From the NCBI GenBank assembly GCA_943736015.1, contig OX031058.1:3363001-3427000 (forward strand): DNA of 64,000 bases, in the 5' to 3' direction. The notes below the pieces were generated by a model. It was given only the letters and a program-made list of their open reading frames with translations. It made no database searches and was not told the DNA's origin. Source of the stretch: Tridacna crocea (Eukaryota; Mollusca; Bivalvia; Cardiida; Cardiidae). This document shows positions 58,401 through 61,290 of the stretch, piece after piece (position 1 is the stretch's first letter; each line of letters begins with the position of its first letter). The position numbers and the translations under genes were made by a program.

Positions 58401-61290
58401 GTCTGTAACAAAGAGTAATTCTTTGGCAAGAAGCCATTGCAGGATATTCATCACCTTCAGTGATAGCTCTGGTATAATTGACTCTCCAGTCACTTATTTT
58501 GCATTCCTGTGACATTAATTTGTTTTGTGACAAGGAGCTGTTGGCCGGATGGCAGGGGTGGGGGGGGGGGGGGGGGGGGAGTATGATCACGTTTAGTGAT
58601 AGCTCTAGTTTCATTTATATATAAAATGTTAAGGGTAAACATTTTGTTTAACCTTTTACCAAACAAGCCCTGGTTTTTACGTGTGTGCAGTACAAGTCTT
58701 TTGAAAACACTGTGGGAAAAGGTGAAATTGCTCGTGAAATTTGTCGTTTGGGAAAGGGTTAAAGAAAAAAGCTGTATGTTTTGGGCCAAAAAGTTTCGAT
58801 TTTGAGTACCAATGAATAAATTTTATAATTTTTCTGTTTGTTTATTCTTGTATGGTTCCAGGATTATCAAGATCACATAGATGAAATATCAAATAAACTT
58901 GTCACTATAATGGAGAGCATGCTGGATTCACAGCTATCAAGGGTGAGTTTTATCAGCAGTTGCTCAGCTCTTTCTATAGCATAACAGACACCAGAAGCTT
59001 TTGTGGACAGTGTAGACCAAGATCAGACTGCACAGAATGTTCAGTTTGATCTTTATCCTCCTCTACTTCATTCCAGATTGTGATTGATCGAACCGTCTCA
59101 TGATTTGTAGTAGAACGGTAGTGCAGTCTTTCAGAAATTGTAATTTATTTATTCAGGAGTGAAAAAGTAAATGTATCACCTCCTTCAGACTGGTGCTCGA
59201 GCCTTGAAGCAGACCGCTTTTGGAAACATTGTAGCAAAGGAAGATGTTTTTCGTAAATTTTTTTTTGTGGCTGATGAGCTATTTACCACAGCCTTTACTT
59301 CTGTTTTTTTAACATGATCAGAATAACTATGTGTACCAATTTTAGCCTAAAGGATTAAGTTTAAATCTTGGCTAAACCTGAATTAATGTGTATGTGTGTT
59401 TTTAACCCTTTCCCAAATGACAAACTTTTGGACTAGACCAAATTGAAAGCATTTGCAGATGACAGTTCAACTCTTGCTGAAAAGATGATTTCTGTCTATG
59501 ATAGGGTAGAAAACATTGTGGGAGAAGGAGAAAATGCTGGTTACCAGCATTTTCTCCTTTTCCCACAATGTTTTCAAAAGGCTACTATTCCAATCCCTTA
59601 AAAACCAGGGATTGTTTGGGAAAGGGTTAAGGGAGAAGTATAGATTCTTTAAAATCTTCCAAAATTTTAAATTCCATTACTGGATGTAACCAAAGTTGCC
59701 TGTTGCCCGCAAGTTACATAGGGTAATGTGTTGAACATGGTGTTGAGAATTTTGTTTTTACTTCTACAGTGGGAGGTGAAAGCTCCAATGCCTTCTCCAT
59801 GTTTCCGTGCAATATGTAAACAAATGGCAAAACTACATGAAGCAATCATTGACATCTTGCCTCAGGAACAAGTAAAGGTAGGTCATGCTGTACTAATAAA
59901 GTTTGTCTTCATTCACTATCTGTTCTCAGTCTGTCTCCAGTCATAGTTTGGTCATTTTGCAAGTTTTTAACTCTTGTGGTATGAGGTAATTTTGGTCTGC
60001 TGAAATTGAAAGAATTTGCAGACAACAAATTTAGAGTGTCTAGAAAGGTGGTATTTGTATCTATAAGGGAAGAAAATACTGTGGGAAAAGGAGAAAATGC
60101 TATTATGAGCATTTTCTCCTTTTTCCACAGTGTTTTCAAATGGCTTCAACCTAAGAACCCTAAAAAAACAGGGCTTATCTGGGAAAGGGTAAAGGCAATA
60201 TAGATGTAGTTTATTCAATTAAATAATCATTGCTCTTTACCTTAACTCTTTACCACACAATTCCGACTTTTAACAACCCTGAGAAAGAAGCCTTTTGAAA
60301 ACATTGTGGGAAAAGGAGAAAATGCTGGTAACCAACGATATGACAGTTTGGGAAATTGATGGTGTGTGTTTTGAATGATACATCACATAGTCTTTTTTTT
60401 TTTTTCCAGAATATATTTATGAGAATAAATCAGACATTTAAATTAGTATTGCGACAGCAGCTGTTACATCAGAATGTTACCAATAATGGCGGTCCACAGC
60501 ATGGGTAAGAATAGTTTGTTGTAATTGTCTGCAGCATTTACATGATTTTCCTAGCAGAAATTTTTGCTTAAGTGGCTATGGGAGATCTGCTCATTTCTAT
60601 AAACCCATTACCACACAATCCCCTACTTTTGATGACCCTGAGAAAGAAGCTGTTAGAAAACATGGTGGAAAAAGGAGAAAATGCTGGTAACCAGCATTTT
60701 CTCCTTTTCTGACCATGTTTTCTACACTTCACAAAACAAATTTCAAATTTTCAGTCACTTTTATTTTGTCGTCTGCAAATCCTTTGATTCGGGCAAGCCT
60801 AAAATTTTGCCGTTTGGTATAGAGACAAAATATGAGTTTCGTGTCATTTTAATTAGCTCCATGGAACAAAGGCTATGTGCATGTTCCCTCTCTAATTATA
60901 TAATGCTGTAAGGATTTGTTACAGTTGACAGACTCAGTGCTAATTACATTTATGGCACCTTTAATTTATTAGGTAGTGGAGTAATACAGGGACACTAATA
61001 CATATAGTTCCTTTTTTGTGTTTATATTATTAAAAAGGCGGTGGCTTTACTTTATTAGATAGAACCAAAAGATATCTATGATTGCCCAAAACAAGTTTTC
61101 TTTGTGACTTCAAACACATCTTCCAAAGCCTAATGCTAGTCAGAGGTGGACAAGAATAATTCACATTTTTGTTTGTTGATCTTTCAGACTTGTGATGTCA
61201 GATCTCACTTTTTATGCTGGGAGCTTTAAAACGCTTCGTGGTTTAGAAGACCTAGCTGGTAATGTCAATGATATCTGGGACAAGAGATGA
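16199..61290 (+). CDS. VPS54: VPS54, GARP complex subunit, complete gene of 26 coding exons
   Basis: Twenty-six GT-AG exons join without a phase break into 2898 nt, or 965 residues plus TGA; human VPS54 is about 977 residues. VPS54 is the GARP subunit that tethers endosome-derived carriers at the trans-Golgi network and contacts SNAREs. Residues 1-84 form a zinc-finger-like module. DQHRWTVYNS near residue 110 starts the region matching the animal family. Residues about 265-475 are the N-terminal coiled-coil half (SEAFFHAMTS, LIATTQDVLSQEL, LGSQLAELEKLID). Residues about 660-965 are the C-terminal helical-bundle domain (NRFHDERRTKL, LDNERWKQADVP, SRTCQLVLGAGALELVGLKT, EVKAPMPSPCFR, QHGLVMSDLTFYAG). 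The protein ends DIWDKR. An in-frame TGA at 16175 precedes the first ATG. Exon 1 is assigned by phase, total length and position. The introns hold nearly every repeat family in the window. Confidence 0.95.
16510..19469. repeat. hairpin MITE A, split by hAT-like element
   Basis: Body at 16510-16732; the terminal GTGGTAAAGGGTTAA resumes at 19455. It begins about 60 bp after the exon 1 donor of VPS54. Confidence 0.94.
16733..19454. mobile_element. hAT-like non-autonomous DNA element with 8-bp target duplication
   Basis: Perfect 12-bp terminal inverted repeats, TAGGGCTCCGTA at 16733 and TACGGAGCCCTA ending at 19454, are flanked by the direct repeat GTGGTAAA (16725-16732 and 19455-19462). An 8-bp duplication is the hAT signature. 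The subterminal regions are rich in ATCGATAT-type palindromes. No transposase is recognisable. It sits inside a family A hairpin MITE in VPS54 intron 1. A block at about 19120-19200 resembles 8400-8475. Confidence 0.92.
19846..20069. repeat. hairpin MITE A, full length
   Basis: TTAA at both ends; core at 19950-20022. Confidence 0.94.
20349..20475. mobile_element. foldback MITE family D, copy 2, half element
   Basis: Carries only the right arm: ACGATTCTAATGAGTACCCA CAACATAGGG to ACTCCCTTTATCTGGAGCTC. Confidence 0.85.
20927..21095. repeat. hairpin MITE A, right end lost
   Basis: Centre GAAAATGCTCTTTTCCAGCA; passes into the hAT-like remnant at about 21096. Confidence 0.75.
21096..22212. mobile_element. 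hAT-like remnant
   Basis: The block 21540-21610 (GTGTCATGGGTTTTCGCGCT) is the reverse complement of 8340-8415 in the hAT-like element at 7.8 kb. The right end GGCCCACCACTAG adjoins a MITE end (GTGAAGGGTTAA). The left boundary and its inverted repeat are unclear. Contains an inverted pair GTGCGTCCC/GGGACGCAC at about 21169-21191 and a poly-C tract near 21370. Confidence 0.5.
22213..22361. repeat. hairpin MITE A, derivative
   Basis: Starts GTGAAGGGTTAA after the hAT-like remnant; eroded centre GTTATTGTTCCGAGCGCTTT. Confidence 0.7.
22463..22931 (-). mobile_element. TTAA-flanked MITE (piggyBac-like), copy 2
   Basis: An inverted copy of 14092-14632, starting AGGTGGGTATTTAGAA after TTAA (22459) and ending CTGAAGGGCCACCT before TTAG. 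Shared internal blocks include AAGAGGCTANGTAGC. Lies in VPS54 intron 1. Confidence 0.85.
23159..23387. repeat. hairpin MITE B, copy 2
   Basis: Reverse orientation: GCTCCATAGATACTCATTTC first, GCCTTATGGGGTAAAGGG last; core GGTGAAATTGCTCATGACGA. Confidence 0.93.
23513..23802 (+). CDS. VPS54: VPS54 coding exon 2
   Basis: Residues about 85-181, including EDQHRWTVYNS, NIPAALNDPRLIKRETDFF and TKTWGVDF, which are strongly VPS54-like. Acceptor GTTTTAG, donor GTAAGA. A hairpin MITE starts 23 bp after the donor. Confidence 0.96.
23825..24055. repeat. hairpin MITE A, full length, 23 bp after VPS54 exon 2
   Basis: TTAA at both ends; centre GCTGGTTTTCAAGCATTTTC. Confidence 0.94.
24056..24605. other. intron sequence, nothing recognised
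   Basis: VPS54 intron 2. Unique-looking AT-rich DNA; a weak inner repeat (AGTAACCTTGG, GGTCACATGGG-type lines) suggests an old element that I cannot name. Confidence 0.4.
24620..24692. repeat. hairpin MITE A, core fragment
   Basis: AACTTTGTGGGAAAAGGAGA with imperfect right arm; abuts the next copy. Confidence 0.75.
24708..24914. repeat. hairpin MITE A
   Basis: Centre GAAAATGCTTCTAACCAACA; ends GTAATAGGTTAA. Confidence 0.88.
24970..25198. repeat. hairpin MITE A, full length
   Basis: TTAA at both ends; GAAAACACTGTGGGAAAAGG with matching CCCCAGTGTTTTC arm, a compensated change. Confidence 0.95.
25267..25496. repeat. hairpin MITE A, full length
   Basis: Arms CATTTTGGGAAAAGGAGAAA / CCAAAATG pair, another compensated change. 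Confidence 0.94.
25939..26184. repeat. hairpin MITE B, copy 3
   Basis: Full length; core GGTGAAATTGCTCGTGATGA; ends AAAGGGTAAA. Confidence 0.93.
26183..26356. repeat. hairpin MITE A, left end lost
   Basis: Starts inside the end of family B copy 25939-26184; GCTGGTTACCAGAATATTCT centre. Confidence 0.75.
26503..26590 (+). CDS. VPS54: VPS54 coding exon 3
   Basis: Residues about 182-210 (RYKKHSNNIRSLTKEKVPES). A poorly conserved stretch assigned by splice sites TTTTTTTCAG and GTAAGT and by phase. Confidence 0.88.
26806..28023 (+). mobile_element. Helentron-like element, CCCC-hairpin type, chimeric
   Basis: Starts with a CCCCCCAAAA/TTTGGGGGG hairpin and GTATATAGGAGTCAGCTTG. It ends GGGGGGTATGATCACG then TTGAGTGATAGCTCTTG. 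Inside, a four-unit array of the 156-bp repeat is followed by CCAGCTTAACAACTTGGGGT and GACAATTTGCCGCTCATG, the end of an ATACGCC-type element. It therefore looks like one element carrying the tail of another. It splits a family D foldback MITE (26680-26805 and 28024-28066). Confidence 0.72.
27235..27860 (+). repeat. tandem array, four units of about 156 bp
   Basis: Units start at about 27238, 27395, 27551 and 27708, with the same unit as the 28.9-30.0 kb array (GTCCGGAGCGTATCTCCAAA). The array ends at the CCAGCTTAACAACTTGGGG block. Confidence 0.94.
28212..28526 (+). mobile_element. tRNA-derived SINE, most complete copy
   Basis: The tRNA-like head has box A TAGCTCAGTCAGTAG (28230) and box B GGTTCGATCCC (28274). 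The body has GTCATTGTGACAGGATTCAT and GGGAAAGCAGCCAGTGGCTT; the tail is CTGAAATAATGTTGAAAACT then GCAATCAATCAGTCAA. No long open frame. Confidence 0.9.
28803..30038 (+). mobile_element. Helentron-like element, ATACGCC type, inserted in a hairpin MITE
   Basis: Starts TATACGCCCGTCGAAGACGG and ends GGGCGTATCTTGCGACAA then CGCTCTTG. The ends contain matching inverted blocks (ATACGCCCGTC and GACGGGCGTAT). The flanks, CATTTTCTCCTTTT on the left and TTCCACAATGTTTTC on the right, are the two halves of one hairpin MITE arm, so the insertion boundaries are clear. The inside is a tandem array. Confidence 0.8.
28872..29990 (+). repeat. tandem array, seven units of about 156 bp
   Basis: Units begin at about 28873, 29030, 29186, 29341, 29497, 29656, 29811 and 29967 (last partial) with GTCCGGAGCATATCTCCAAA. 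Spacing is 155-159 bp. Each holds GCTAGGGTTATGAAATTTCA, GAGTGCAGTGCACAGGAATC and GAGTTATTGCCCTTTG. Confidence 0.96.
30288..30322 (+). CDS. VPS54: VPS54 coding exon 4 (micro-exon)
   Basis: 35 bp, residues about 211-222 (EKNRTELEQIPK), matching the conserved T-D/E-LEQ-PK block. Acceptor CTTTCAG, donor GTAAAA. Confidence 0.9.
30433..30723. repeat. hairpin MITE A, left arm triplicated
   Basis: The arm motif AAAAGGAGAAA and its variants occur three to four times before the single right arm, lengthening the copy to 290 bp. Confidence 0.88.
30816..30947 (+). CDS. VPS54: VPS54 coding exon 5
   Basis: Residues about 223-266 (LYMLPNFNLENPDTFNAVFP to SSKLLQEK). Acceptor TTTTCAG, donor GTCTGT. A hairpin MITE begins about 20 bp beyond. 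Confidence 0.93.
30968..31150. repeat. hairpin MITE A, about 20 bp after VPS54 exon 5
   Basis: TTTATCTCTTTACCATATGG start; centre AAATGCTAATAACCATTATT. Confidence 0.82.
32280..32390. repeat. hairpin MITE A, degenerate core
   Basis: GAGAAAATATTGTGGGAAAA then CCAACAATATTCTTTT; inside the long-inverted-repeat element. Confidence 0.6.
32505..32732. repeat. hairpin MITE A
   Basis: Core 32605-32680 with GCTTGTTACTAGCATTTTCT centre; ends AAAAGGTTAA. Confidence 0.9.
33290..34050. other. intron sequence, mostly unrecognised
   Basis: VPS54 intron 5. Apart from the small hairpin at 33610-33682 I see nothing to annotate. Confidence 0.4.
33610..33682. repeat. short palindromic repeat, family E relative
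   Basis: GATCAGACTGCACGTTTTTC GCAGTCTGATC hairpin, in the intron before VPS54 exon 6. Confidence 0.7.
34052..34276. repeat. hairpin MITE A
   Basis: Arms GGAGAAAATGTCGG / CCAGCATTTTGTC, partly decayed. Confidence 0.88.
34611..34803. mobile_element. foldback MITE family D, copy 4
   Basis: Full length: GAGCTCCAGATAAGAGGGAG at the left, CTTCCTCTATCTGGAGCT at the right, core palindrome CCCTATGTTGTTGGTACTCA. Confidence 0.92.
34853..35076. repeat. hairpin MITE A, full length
   Basis: TTAA at both ends; intact palindrome at 34955-35025. Confidence 0.95.
35168..35310 (+). CDS. VPS54: VPS54 coding exon 6
   Basis: Residues about 267-313 (LSHYLDIVEVQIAQQIS, SEAFFHAMTSHDELQ), the start of the conserved N-terminal coiled-coil region. 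Acceptor TTTCACACAG, donor GTAGGA. Confidence 0.96.
35344..35562. repeat. hairpin MITE A, degenerate
   Basis: Begins about 33 bp after VPS54 exon 6; centre AAATGCTGGTTACTAGTACT. Confidence 0.75.
36003..36231. repeat. hairpin MITE A, full length
   Basis: TTAA at both ends; GAAAACACTATGGGAAAAGG core. Shares TTAA 36228-36231 with the next copy. Confidence 0.94.
36228..36428. repeat. hairpin MITE A, end-joined to previous
   Basis: Starts at the shared TTAA; ends about 30 bp before VPS54 exon 7. Confidence 0.85.
36461..36560 (+). CDS. VPS54: VPS54 coding exon 7
   Basis: Residues about 314-347 (RDKINSMDSMMGKEGLKVLK). Acceptor GTATTTCAG, donor GTGATA. Confidence 0.94.
36815..37092 (-). mobile_element. 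tRNA-derived SINE
   Basis: Minus strand: CCTGGTAGCTCAGTCAGTAA near 37085 and GGTTCAATTCTC box B near 37030, then GAAGCAGCCAGTGGCTTGAG. The tail is lost or diverged. Confidence 0.82.
37205..37433. repeat. hairpin MITE B, copy 4
   Basis: TTAA at both ends; GTGAAATTGCTCGTCACGAG core. Confidence 0.95.
37543..37685 (+). CDS. VPS54: VPS54 coding exon 8
   Basis: Residues about 348-394 (LKLIATVHQTQPTIQTLLST, GALDLIATTQDVLSQELAG). Acceptor TTTCACAG, donor GTATGC. Confidence 0.96.
37882..38107. repeat. hairpin MITE A, eroded
   Basis: TTAACCCATTACCAAGTAG start; short left arm GAAGAAAAAAATGCTGG; ends about 40 bp before VPS54 exon 9. Confidence 0.8.
38150..38276 (+). CDS. VPS54: VPS54 coding exon 9
   Basis: Residues about 395-437 (HLGSQLAELEKLIDIM, ELNRPVTDD). 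Acceptor TTTTTCAG, donor GTGAAT. Confidence 0.96.
38336..38484. repeat. hairpin MITE A, right half
   Basis: ACCAGTATTTTCTCCTTTTC to GTAAATAGTTAA; left half missing. Confidence 0.8.
38653..38881. repeat. hairpin MITE B, copy 5
   Basis: TTAA at both ends; GGTGAAATTGCTCGTGGCGA core. Confidence 0.95.
38896..38960. repeat. short palindromic repeat, family E relative
   Basis: GGCCCATGTCAGTCTACCCA pairs with GTGCAGGCTGACATGGG. Confidence 0.65.
39076..39303. repeat. hairpin MITE A, full length
   Basis: TTAA at both ends; core 39135-39200 with a 5-base gap in the right arm. Confidence 0.94.
39349..39680 (+). mobile_element. Helentron-like element ending at a VPS54 splice acceptor
   Basis: Starts near TCCCGCAAAATTATTTTCGA, GGGTATACTGGAATCGGCC. 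It ends GGCGGGGGTATTAAGTCAC, then ATTTAGTGACAGCTCTAG; GTCAC and GTGAC form a hairpin just before CTAG. Nearly the same sequence occurs at 55170-55513. It ends 15 bp before VPS54 exon 10. Confidence 0.75.
39696..39803 (+). CDS. VPS54: VPS54 coding exon 10
   Basis: Residues 438-473 (EKLVAVLLGLLRLGKLQFLD). The acceptor tract TTTTCTCTCCTACAG begins directly after the CTAG end of a Helentron-like insertion. Donor GTATTT. Confidence 0.95.
40098..40170. repeat. short palindromic repeat, family E relative
   Basis: GTCTCGGATCAGCCTGCTGG then TGTGCAGGCTGATCTGAGAC. The flank AATGTCCGAATGCCCC recurs near 63919. Confidence 0.7.
40175..40480. other. intron sequence, nothing recognised
   Basis: VPS54 intron 10, between a palindromic repeat and a hairpin MITE. 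Confidence 0.4.
40481..40810. repeat. hairpin MITE A with tandem left half
   Basis: The left half occurs twice; GGTCCAAATTGAAAGCA recurs 102 bp apart (40516 and 40618). A single right half follows. Confidence 0.93.
40979..41037 (+). CDS. VPS54: VPS54 coding exon 11
   Basis: Residues about 474-492 (TVIEAVSSADNIEYDDSNT). Acceptor TTATTTCAG, donor GTAAGT. The following 4.9 kb intron holds the Tigger element and a Helentron-like tandem array. Confidence 0.92.
41060..41215. repeat. hairpin MITE A, left arm deleted
   Basis: GAAAACATCAGCATTCTCTC; starts about 23 bp after VPS54 exon 11. Confidence 0.78.
41220..41345. repeat. hairpin MITE A, right end lost to Helentron-like element
   Basis: GTAGGAAAAGGTGAAAGTGC with right arm TTCTCCTTTTCCCACAATG; ends at the 41350 insertion. 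Confidence 0.82.
41452..44033 (-). mobile_element. pogo/Tigger-type DNA transposon, decayed
   Basis: A 2582 bp element flanked by TA on both sides (41450-41451 and 44034-44035), the target used by the Tc1/mariner/pogo group. The termini are imperfect inverted repeats: the left starts CAGTCGAATCTCTA and the right, reverse-complemented, starts CAGCTGAATGTCCCTA. Subterminal blocks with AAGTTCG and AACTTC motifs also pair. It carries a broken transposase on the minus strand. It sits in the VPS54 intron between exons 11 and 12 and itself interrupts a Helentron-like element. Confidence 0.9.
41886..43503 (-). pseudogene. pogo/Tigger transposase pseudogene (CENP-B-type HTH plus DDE domain)
   Basis: The frame opens at 43503 (MPKEGPGNQ). 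It has an N-terminal helix-turn-helix (KYEAVMAVE, FGVPLNTVSTWLKKADEIK) and a CENP-B-type DNA-binding region (VEEAVLKWFKMARDS, STGWLEKFKDHHGI). The catalytic triad is intact in its motifs: NADETGL, VIDNCPAYPNV and PMDQGVIQ. Two lesions break it. A TGA at 42975-42973 follows MREWSE, and the frame resumes in phase (LQTILSQFSPENIFNADETG). A one-base shift at about 42555-42558 moves the frame, after which FLPPNTTSVTQ continues to a stop at 41886. Only two lesions suggest a fairly recent copy. It should be inactive. Confidence 0.93.
44161..44960 (+). repeat. tandem array, five units of about 156 bp
   Basis: Units start near 44161, 44317, 44493, 44650 and 44801 with GAATTTTTGTCCAGGCCATA-type sequence and end near GAGTTATTGCCCTTTG. 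One unit has an extra copy of about 20 bp (GTACACTGATAGAACCCATT). It shares the last motif and the period with the arrays at 27.2 and 28.9 kb although the unit sequence differs. Confidence 0.92.
45081..45612 (+). mobile_element. Helentron-like element, CCCC-hairpin type
   Basis: Starts TATACCCCCCCACAACATAG with a G tract and GGTATACTGGAATCGCC. It ends GTGGGGTATAATCACG then TTTAGTGATAGCTCTAG. It begins about 25 bp after the end of the Helentron-like element that holds Tigger. Confidence 0.72.
45893..45989 (+). CDS. VPS54: VPS54 coding exon 12
   Basis: Residues about 493-525 (SLADQMRLLNYSQWMLLIQK). Acceptor CTGTTTCAG, donor GTAAGG. Confidence 0.95.
45990..46500. other. intron sequence, nothing recognised
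   Basis: VPS54 intron 12; AT-rich, no repeat family seen. Confidence 0.4.
46511..46561 (+). mobile_element. Helentron-like 3' end fragment
   Basis: ACAAGCACCTTCGGGCATTA TATGCACTGCTCTGCAAAGTTCTTG resembles the 3' end of the element that ends at 45054. No matching 5' end was seen nearby. Confidence 0.6.
46680..46902. repeat. hairpin MITE A, full length
   Basis: TTAA at both ends; core 46780-46852. Confidence 0.94.
47078..47208 (+). CDS. VPS54: VPS54 coding exon 13
   Basis: Residues about 526-568 (AFHGIVIDVVGIAAGRTKLP, then an acidic variable linker). Acceptor TTTATAG, donor GTGAGT. A hairpin MITE starts about 17 bp after the exon. Confidence 0.92.
47225..47446. repeat. hairpin MITE A, 17 bp after VPS54 exon 13
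   Basis: Arms GAAAACAGTGTGGGAAAAGG / CCACACTGTTTTC pair (compensated change). Confidence 0.92.
47506..47720. repeat. hairpin MITE A
   Basis: Core 47562-47635 intact; the outer right end is eroded. Confidence 0.9.
47875..47941 (+). mobile_element. SINE 3' tail fragment
   Basis: CTGTCGCCGTGATATGACTG AAATACTGTTGAAAAGCGGC and a CAAACAAACAAA tail, the 3' end I associate with molluscan tRNA SINEs. Confidence 0.7.
48024..48156 (+). CDS. VPS54: VPS54 coding exon 14
   Basis: Residues about 569-613 (NEDVEVMISNEDYSKAVNGL, HDRCVKVVVARAK). Acceptor ATTCCTAG, donor GTAGAA. Confidence 0.94.
48205..48423. repeat. hairpin MITE A
   Basis: Starts about 50 bp after VPS54 exon 14; centre AAATGCTGGTTACCTGCATT. 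Confidence 0.88.
48424..48616. repeat. hairpin MITE A, joined to previous
   Basis: GAAAACATTGTGGAAATTGG with weak right arm; no full start. Confidence 0.75.
48617..49316. other. intron sequence, nothing recognised
   Basis: VPS54 intron 14; AT-rich, with a possible eroded repeat near 48640-48740 similar in style to 24170-24600. Confidence 0.35.
49317..49448 (+). CDS. VPS54: VPS54 coding exon 15
   Basis: Residues about 614-657 (DGFLERLSSTEFVALSREVE, CGKRSMSLRGSLQSQ). Acceptor CTATATAG, donor GTATTT. Confidence 0.95.
49488..49716. repeat. hairpin MITE A, full length
   Basis: TTAA at both ends, 40 bp after VPS54 exon 15; arms GGAGAAAATGCTGGTGACCA intact. Confidence 0.93.
49717..50259. other. 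intron sequence, nothing recognised
   Basis: VPS54 intron 15; no gene or repeat seen. Confidence 0.4.
50260..50486. repeat. hairpin MITE A, full length
   Basis: TTAA at both ends; GAAAACACTGTAGGAAAAGG pairs with CCTACAGTGTTTTC, two compensated changes. Confidence 0.95.
50685..50734 (+). CDS. VPS54: VPS54 coding exon 16
   Basis: Residues about 658-673 (ANRFINRFHDERRTKL), matching the conserved VNRFHEERKTKL block. Acceptor TGTTACAG, donor GTAAGC. Confidence 0.95.
50996..51078 (+). CDS. VPS54: VPS54 coding exon 17
   Basis: Residues about 674-701 (SLILDNERWKQADVPTEFQD). Acceptor ATTGTAG, donor GTAAGC. Confidence 0.96.
51472..51507 (+). CDS. VPS54: VPS54 coding exon 18 (micro-exon)
   Basis: 36 bp, residues about 702-713 (RLSIPENKPEQ). 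Assigned by phase and splice sites ACATTTCAG and GTAATT. Confidence 0.86.
51828..52040. repeat. hairpin MITE A, eroded, 40 bp before VPS54 exon 19
   Basis: AACATCATGGCAAAAGAAAA and TTTTCTCACAATGTTTTTAA arms; ends GTAAAGAGTTAA. Confidence 0.8.
52081..52135 (+). CDS. VPS54: VPS54 coding exon 19
   Basis: Residues about 714-731 (ERTPGEFLVVDGENFAVVG), matching the conserved VLIVEGQQYAVVG block. Acceptor AATTTCAG, donor GTAAGG. Confidence 0.94.
52157..52375. repeat. hairpin MITE A, degenerate
   Basis: TTAACCCATTACCACACAAT start 22 bp after VPS54 exon 19; weak core. Confidence 0.78.
52846..52915 (+). mobile_element. SINE 3' tail fragment
   Basis: CTGTCGCCATGATATGGCTG AAATTATGTTGGAAGTGGGG, a second tail-only copy. 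Confidence 0.6.
53005..53132. repeat. hairpin MITE A, palindrome deleted
   Basis: CTTTACCATATGACAAAATA start and GATATTGTTTGGTAAAGGGA end without the hairpin. Confidence 0.8.
53158..53385. repeat. hairpin MITE B, copy 6
   Basis: TTAA at both ends; perfect GGTGAAATTGCTCGTGACGA core. Confidence 0.95.
53569..53777. repeat. hairpin MITE A, full length
   Basis: TTAA at both ends; perfect core 53625-53692. Confidence 0.95.
53932..54037 (+). CDS. VPS54: VPS54 coding exon 20
   Basis: Residues about 732-767 (TVLLLLQMVVEYCQCVNDIP, LLTRLIDLLK). Acceptor AATTGTAG, donor GTGAGT. Confidence 0.95.
54038..54471. other. intron sequence, nothing recognised
   Basis: VPS54 intron 20; AT-rich. Confidence 0.4.
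54472..54669. repeat. hairpin MITE A, left arm deleted
   Basis: GAAAACAGCATTTCTGTTTT; TTAA at both ends. Confidence 0.88.
54955..55042 (+). CDS. VPS54: VPS54 coding exon 21
   Basis: Residues about 768-796 (SRTCQLVLGAGALELVGLKT), one of the most conserved parts of the family. Acceptor TATTTCAG, donor GTTTGT. Confidence 0.96.
55170..55513 (+). mobile_element. Helentron-like element, close copy of 39349-39680
   Basis: TATACCCCTGCAAAATAAATG with GGGGGGTATACTGGAATCAG at the left; GTCACATGCAGTGACAGCTC TAG at the right. The middle shares CAAAATACTAGTAATTTTGT with the copy at 39.4 kb. Lies between VPS54 exons 21 and 22. Confidence 0.75.
55885..56113. repeat. hairpin MITE A, full length
   Basis: TTAA at both ends; core 55993-56060. 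Confidence 0.94.
56285..56760. mobile_element. foldback MITE family C, copy 3, split by a hairpin MITE
   Basis: The left part (TATTCACAAACCATTCTTAT) at about 56298 and the right part (GGCTAAACCAAATGGTCAAG CCAATCAGATG) at 56640-56760 are degenerate. A family A hairpin MITE (56409-56636) lies between them. Confidence 0.7.
56409..56636. repeat. hairpin MITE A, inside foldback MITE C
   Basis: Core GAAAACATTGTTGGAAAAGA with right arm CCCACAGTGTTTTC. Confidence 0.88.
56798..56919 (+). CDS. VPS54: VPS54 coding exon 22
   Basis: Residues about 797-837 (LASRCLQLVVHFMPMVKQHF). Acceptor TTTGCAG, donor GTGAGT. Confidence 0.95.
56920..57330. other. intron sequence, nothing recognised
   Basis: VPS54 intron 22; AT-rich. 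A weak MITE remnant may lie at 57270-57320. Confidence 0.35.
57331..57528. repeat. hairpin MITE A, right end shortened
   Basis: TTAACTCTTTACCAGACAAC start; centre GAAAATGCTGGCTACCAACA. Confidence 0.87.
57573..57695 (+). mobile_element. tRNA-derived SINE, 3'-truncated
   Basis: CAAGCCCTGATAGCGCAGAT, box B GGTTCGATCCC near 57631, and GTCATTGTGACAGGATTCAG. It breaks off into the arm of a hairpin MITE at 57696. Confidence 0.82.
57696..57829. repeat. hairpin MITE A, right half after a SINE
   Basis: CAGCATTTTCTCTTTTTCCC to GTGGTAGGGTTAAG; joined to the truncated SINE at 57573-57695. Confidence 0.85.
57902..58608 (+). mobile_element. Helentron-like element, CCCC-hairpin type
   Basis: Left end TATACCCCAAAATTCTGTTT then GGGGGGTATATAGGAGTCAG; right end TATGATCACGTTTAGTGATA GCTCTAG, after a 20-bp poly-G tract. 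The first 400 bp match 26806-27220 closely (TATCAAGCAGAGATGTGCAT, GAGTTATGGCCCTTTGAT). Confidence 0.75.
58649..58762. repeat. hairpin MITE, chimeric deletion derivative
   Basis: Family A left end with a family B half arm (GGTGAAATTGCTCGTG), then directly a family A right end (TTTGTCGTTTGGGAAAGG). Confidence 0.85.
58862..58942 (+). CDS. VPS54: VPS54 coding exon 23
   Basis: Residues 838-864 (DYQDHIDEISNKLVTIMESM). Acceptor GTTCCAG, donor GTGAGT. Confidence 0.95.
58943..59401. other. intron sequence, nothing clear
   Basis: VPS54 intron 23; a family E-like half hairpin (CAAGATCAGACTGCACAGAA) lies near 59019. Confidence 0.4.
59402..59630. repeat. hairpin MITE A, full length
   Basis: TTAA at both ends; perfect core 59510-59575. 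Confidence 0.95.
59770..59877 (+). CDS. VPS54: VPS54 coding exon 24
   Basis: Residues 865-900 (WEVKAPMPSPCFRAICKQMA, LHEAIIDILPQEQ). Acceptor TTCTACAG, donor GTAGGT. Confidence 0.96.
59967..60192. repeat. hairpin MITE A
   Basis: Centre GAAAATGCTATTATGAGCAT differs from the usual GCTGGTTACCAGC. Confidence 0.88.
60243..60348. repeat. hairpin MITE A, left half
   Basis: Stops at GCTGGTAACCAACG; right half gone; about 60 bp before VPS54 exon 25. Confidence 0.85.
60410..60504 (+). CDS. VPS54: VPS54 coding exon 25
   Basis: Residues about 901-931 (NIFMRINQTFKLVLRQQLLH, NNGGPQHG). Acceptor TTTTTCCAG, donor GTAAGA. Confidence 0.95.
60602..60828. repeat. hairpin MITE A
   Basis: AACATGGTGGAAAAAGGAGA core; right arm TTCTGACCATGTTTTC. 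Confidence 0.9.
61188..61290 (+). CDS. VPS54: VPS54 last coding exon
   Basis: Residues about 932-965 (LVMSDLTFYAGSFKTLRGLE to DIWDKR) and TGA at 61288. Acceptor CTTTCAG. Confidence 0.96.

Noticed and set aside
58381-58789. Proline-rich open frames (PPPPPPPP)
   Set aside because: They come from translating the poly-G tract in the Helentron-like element.
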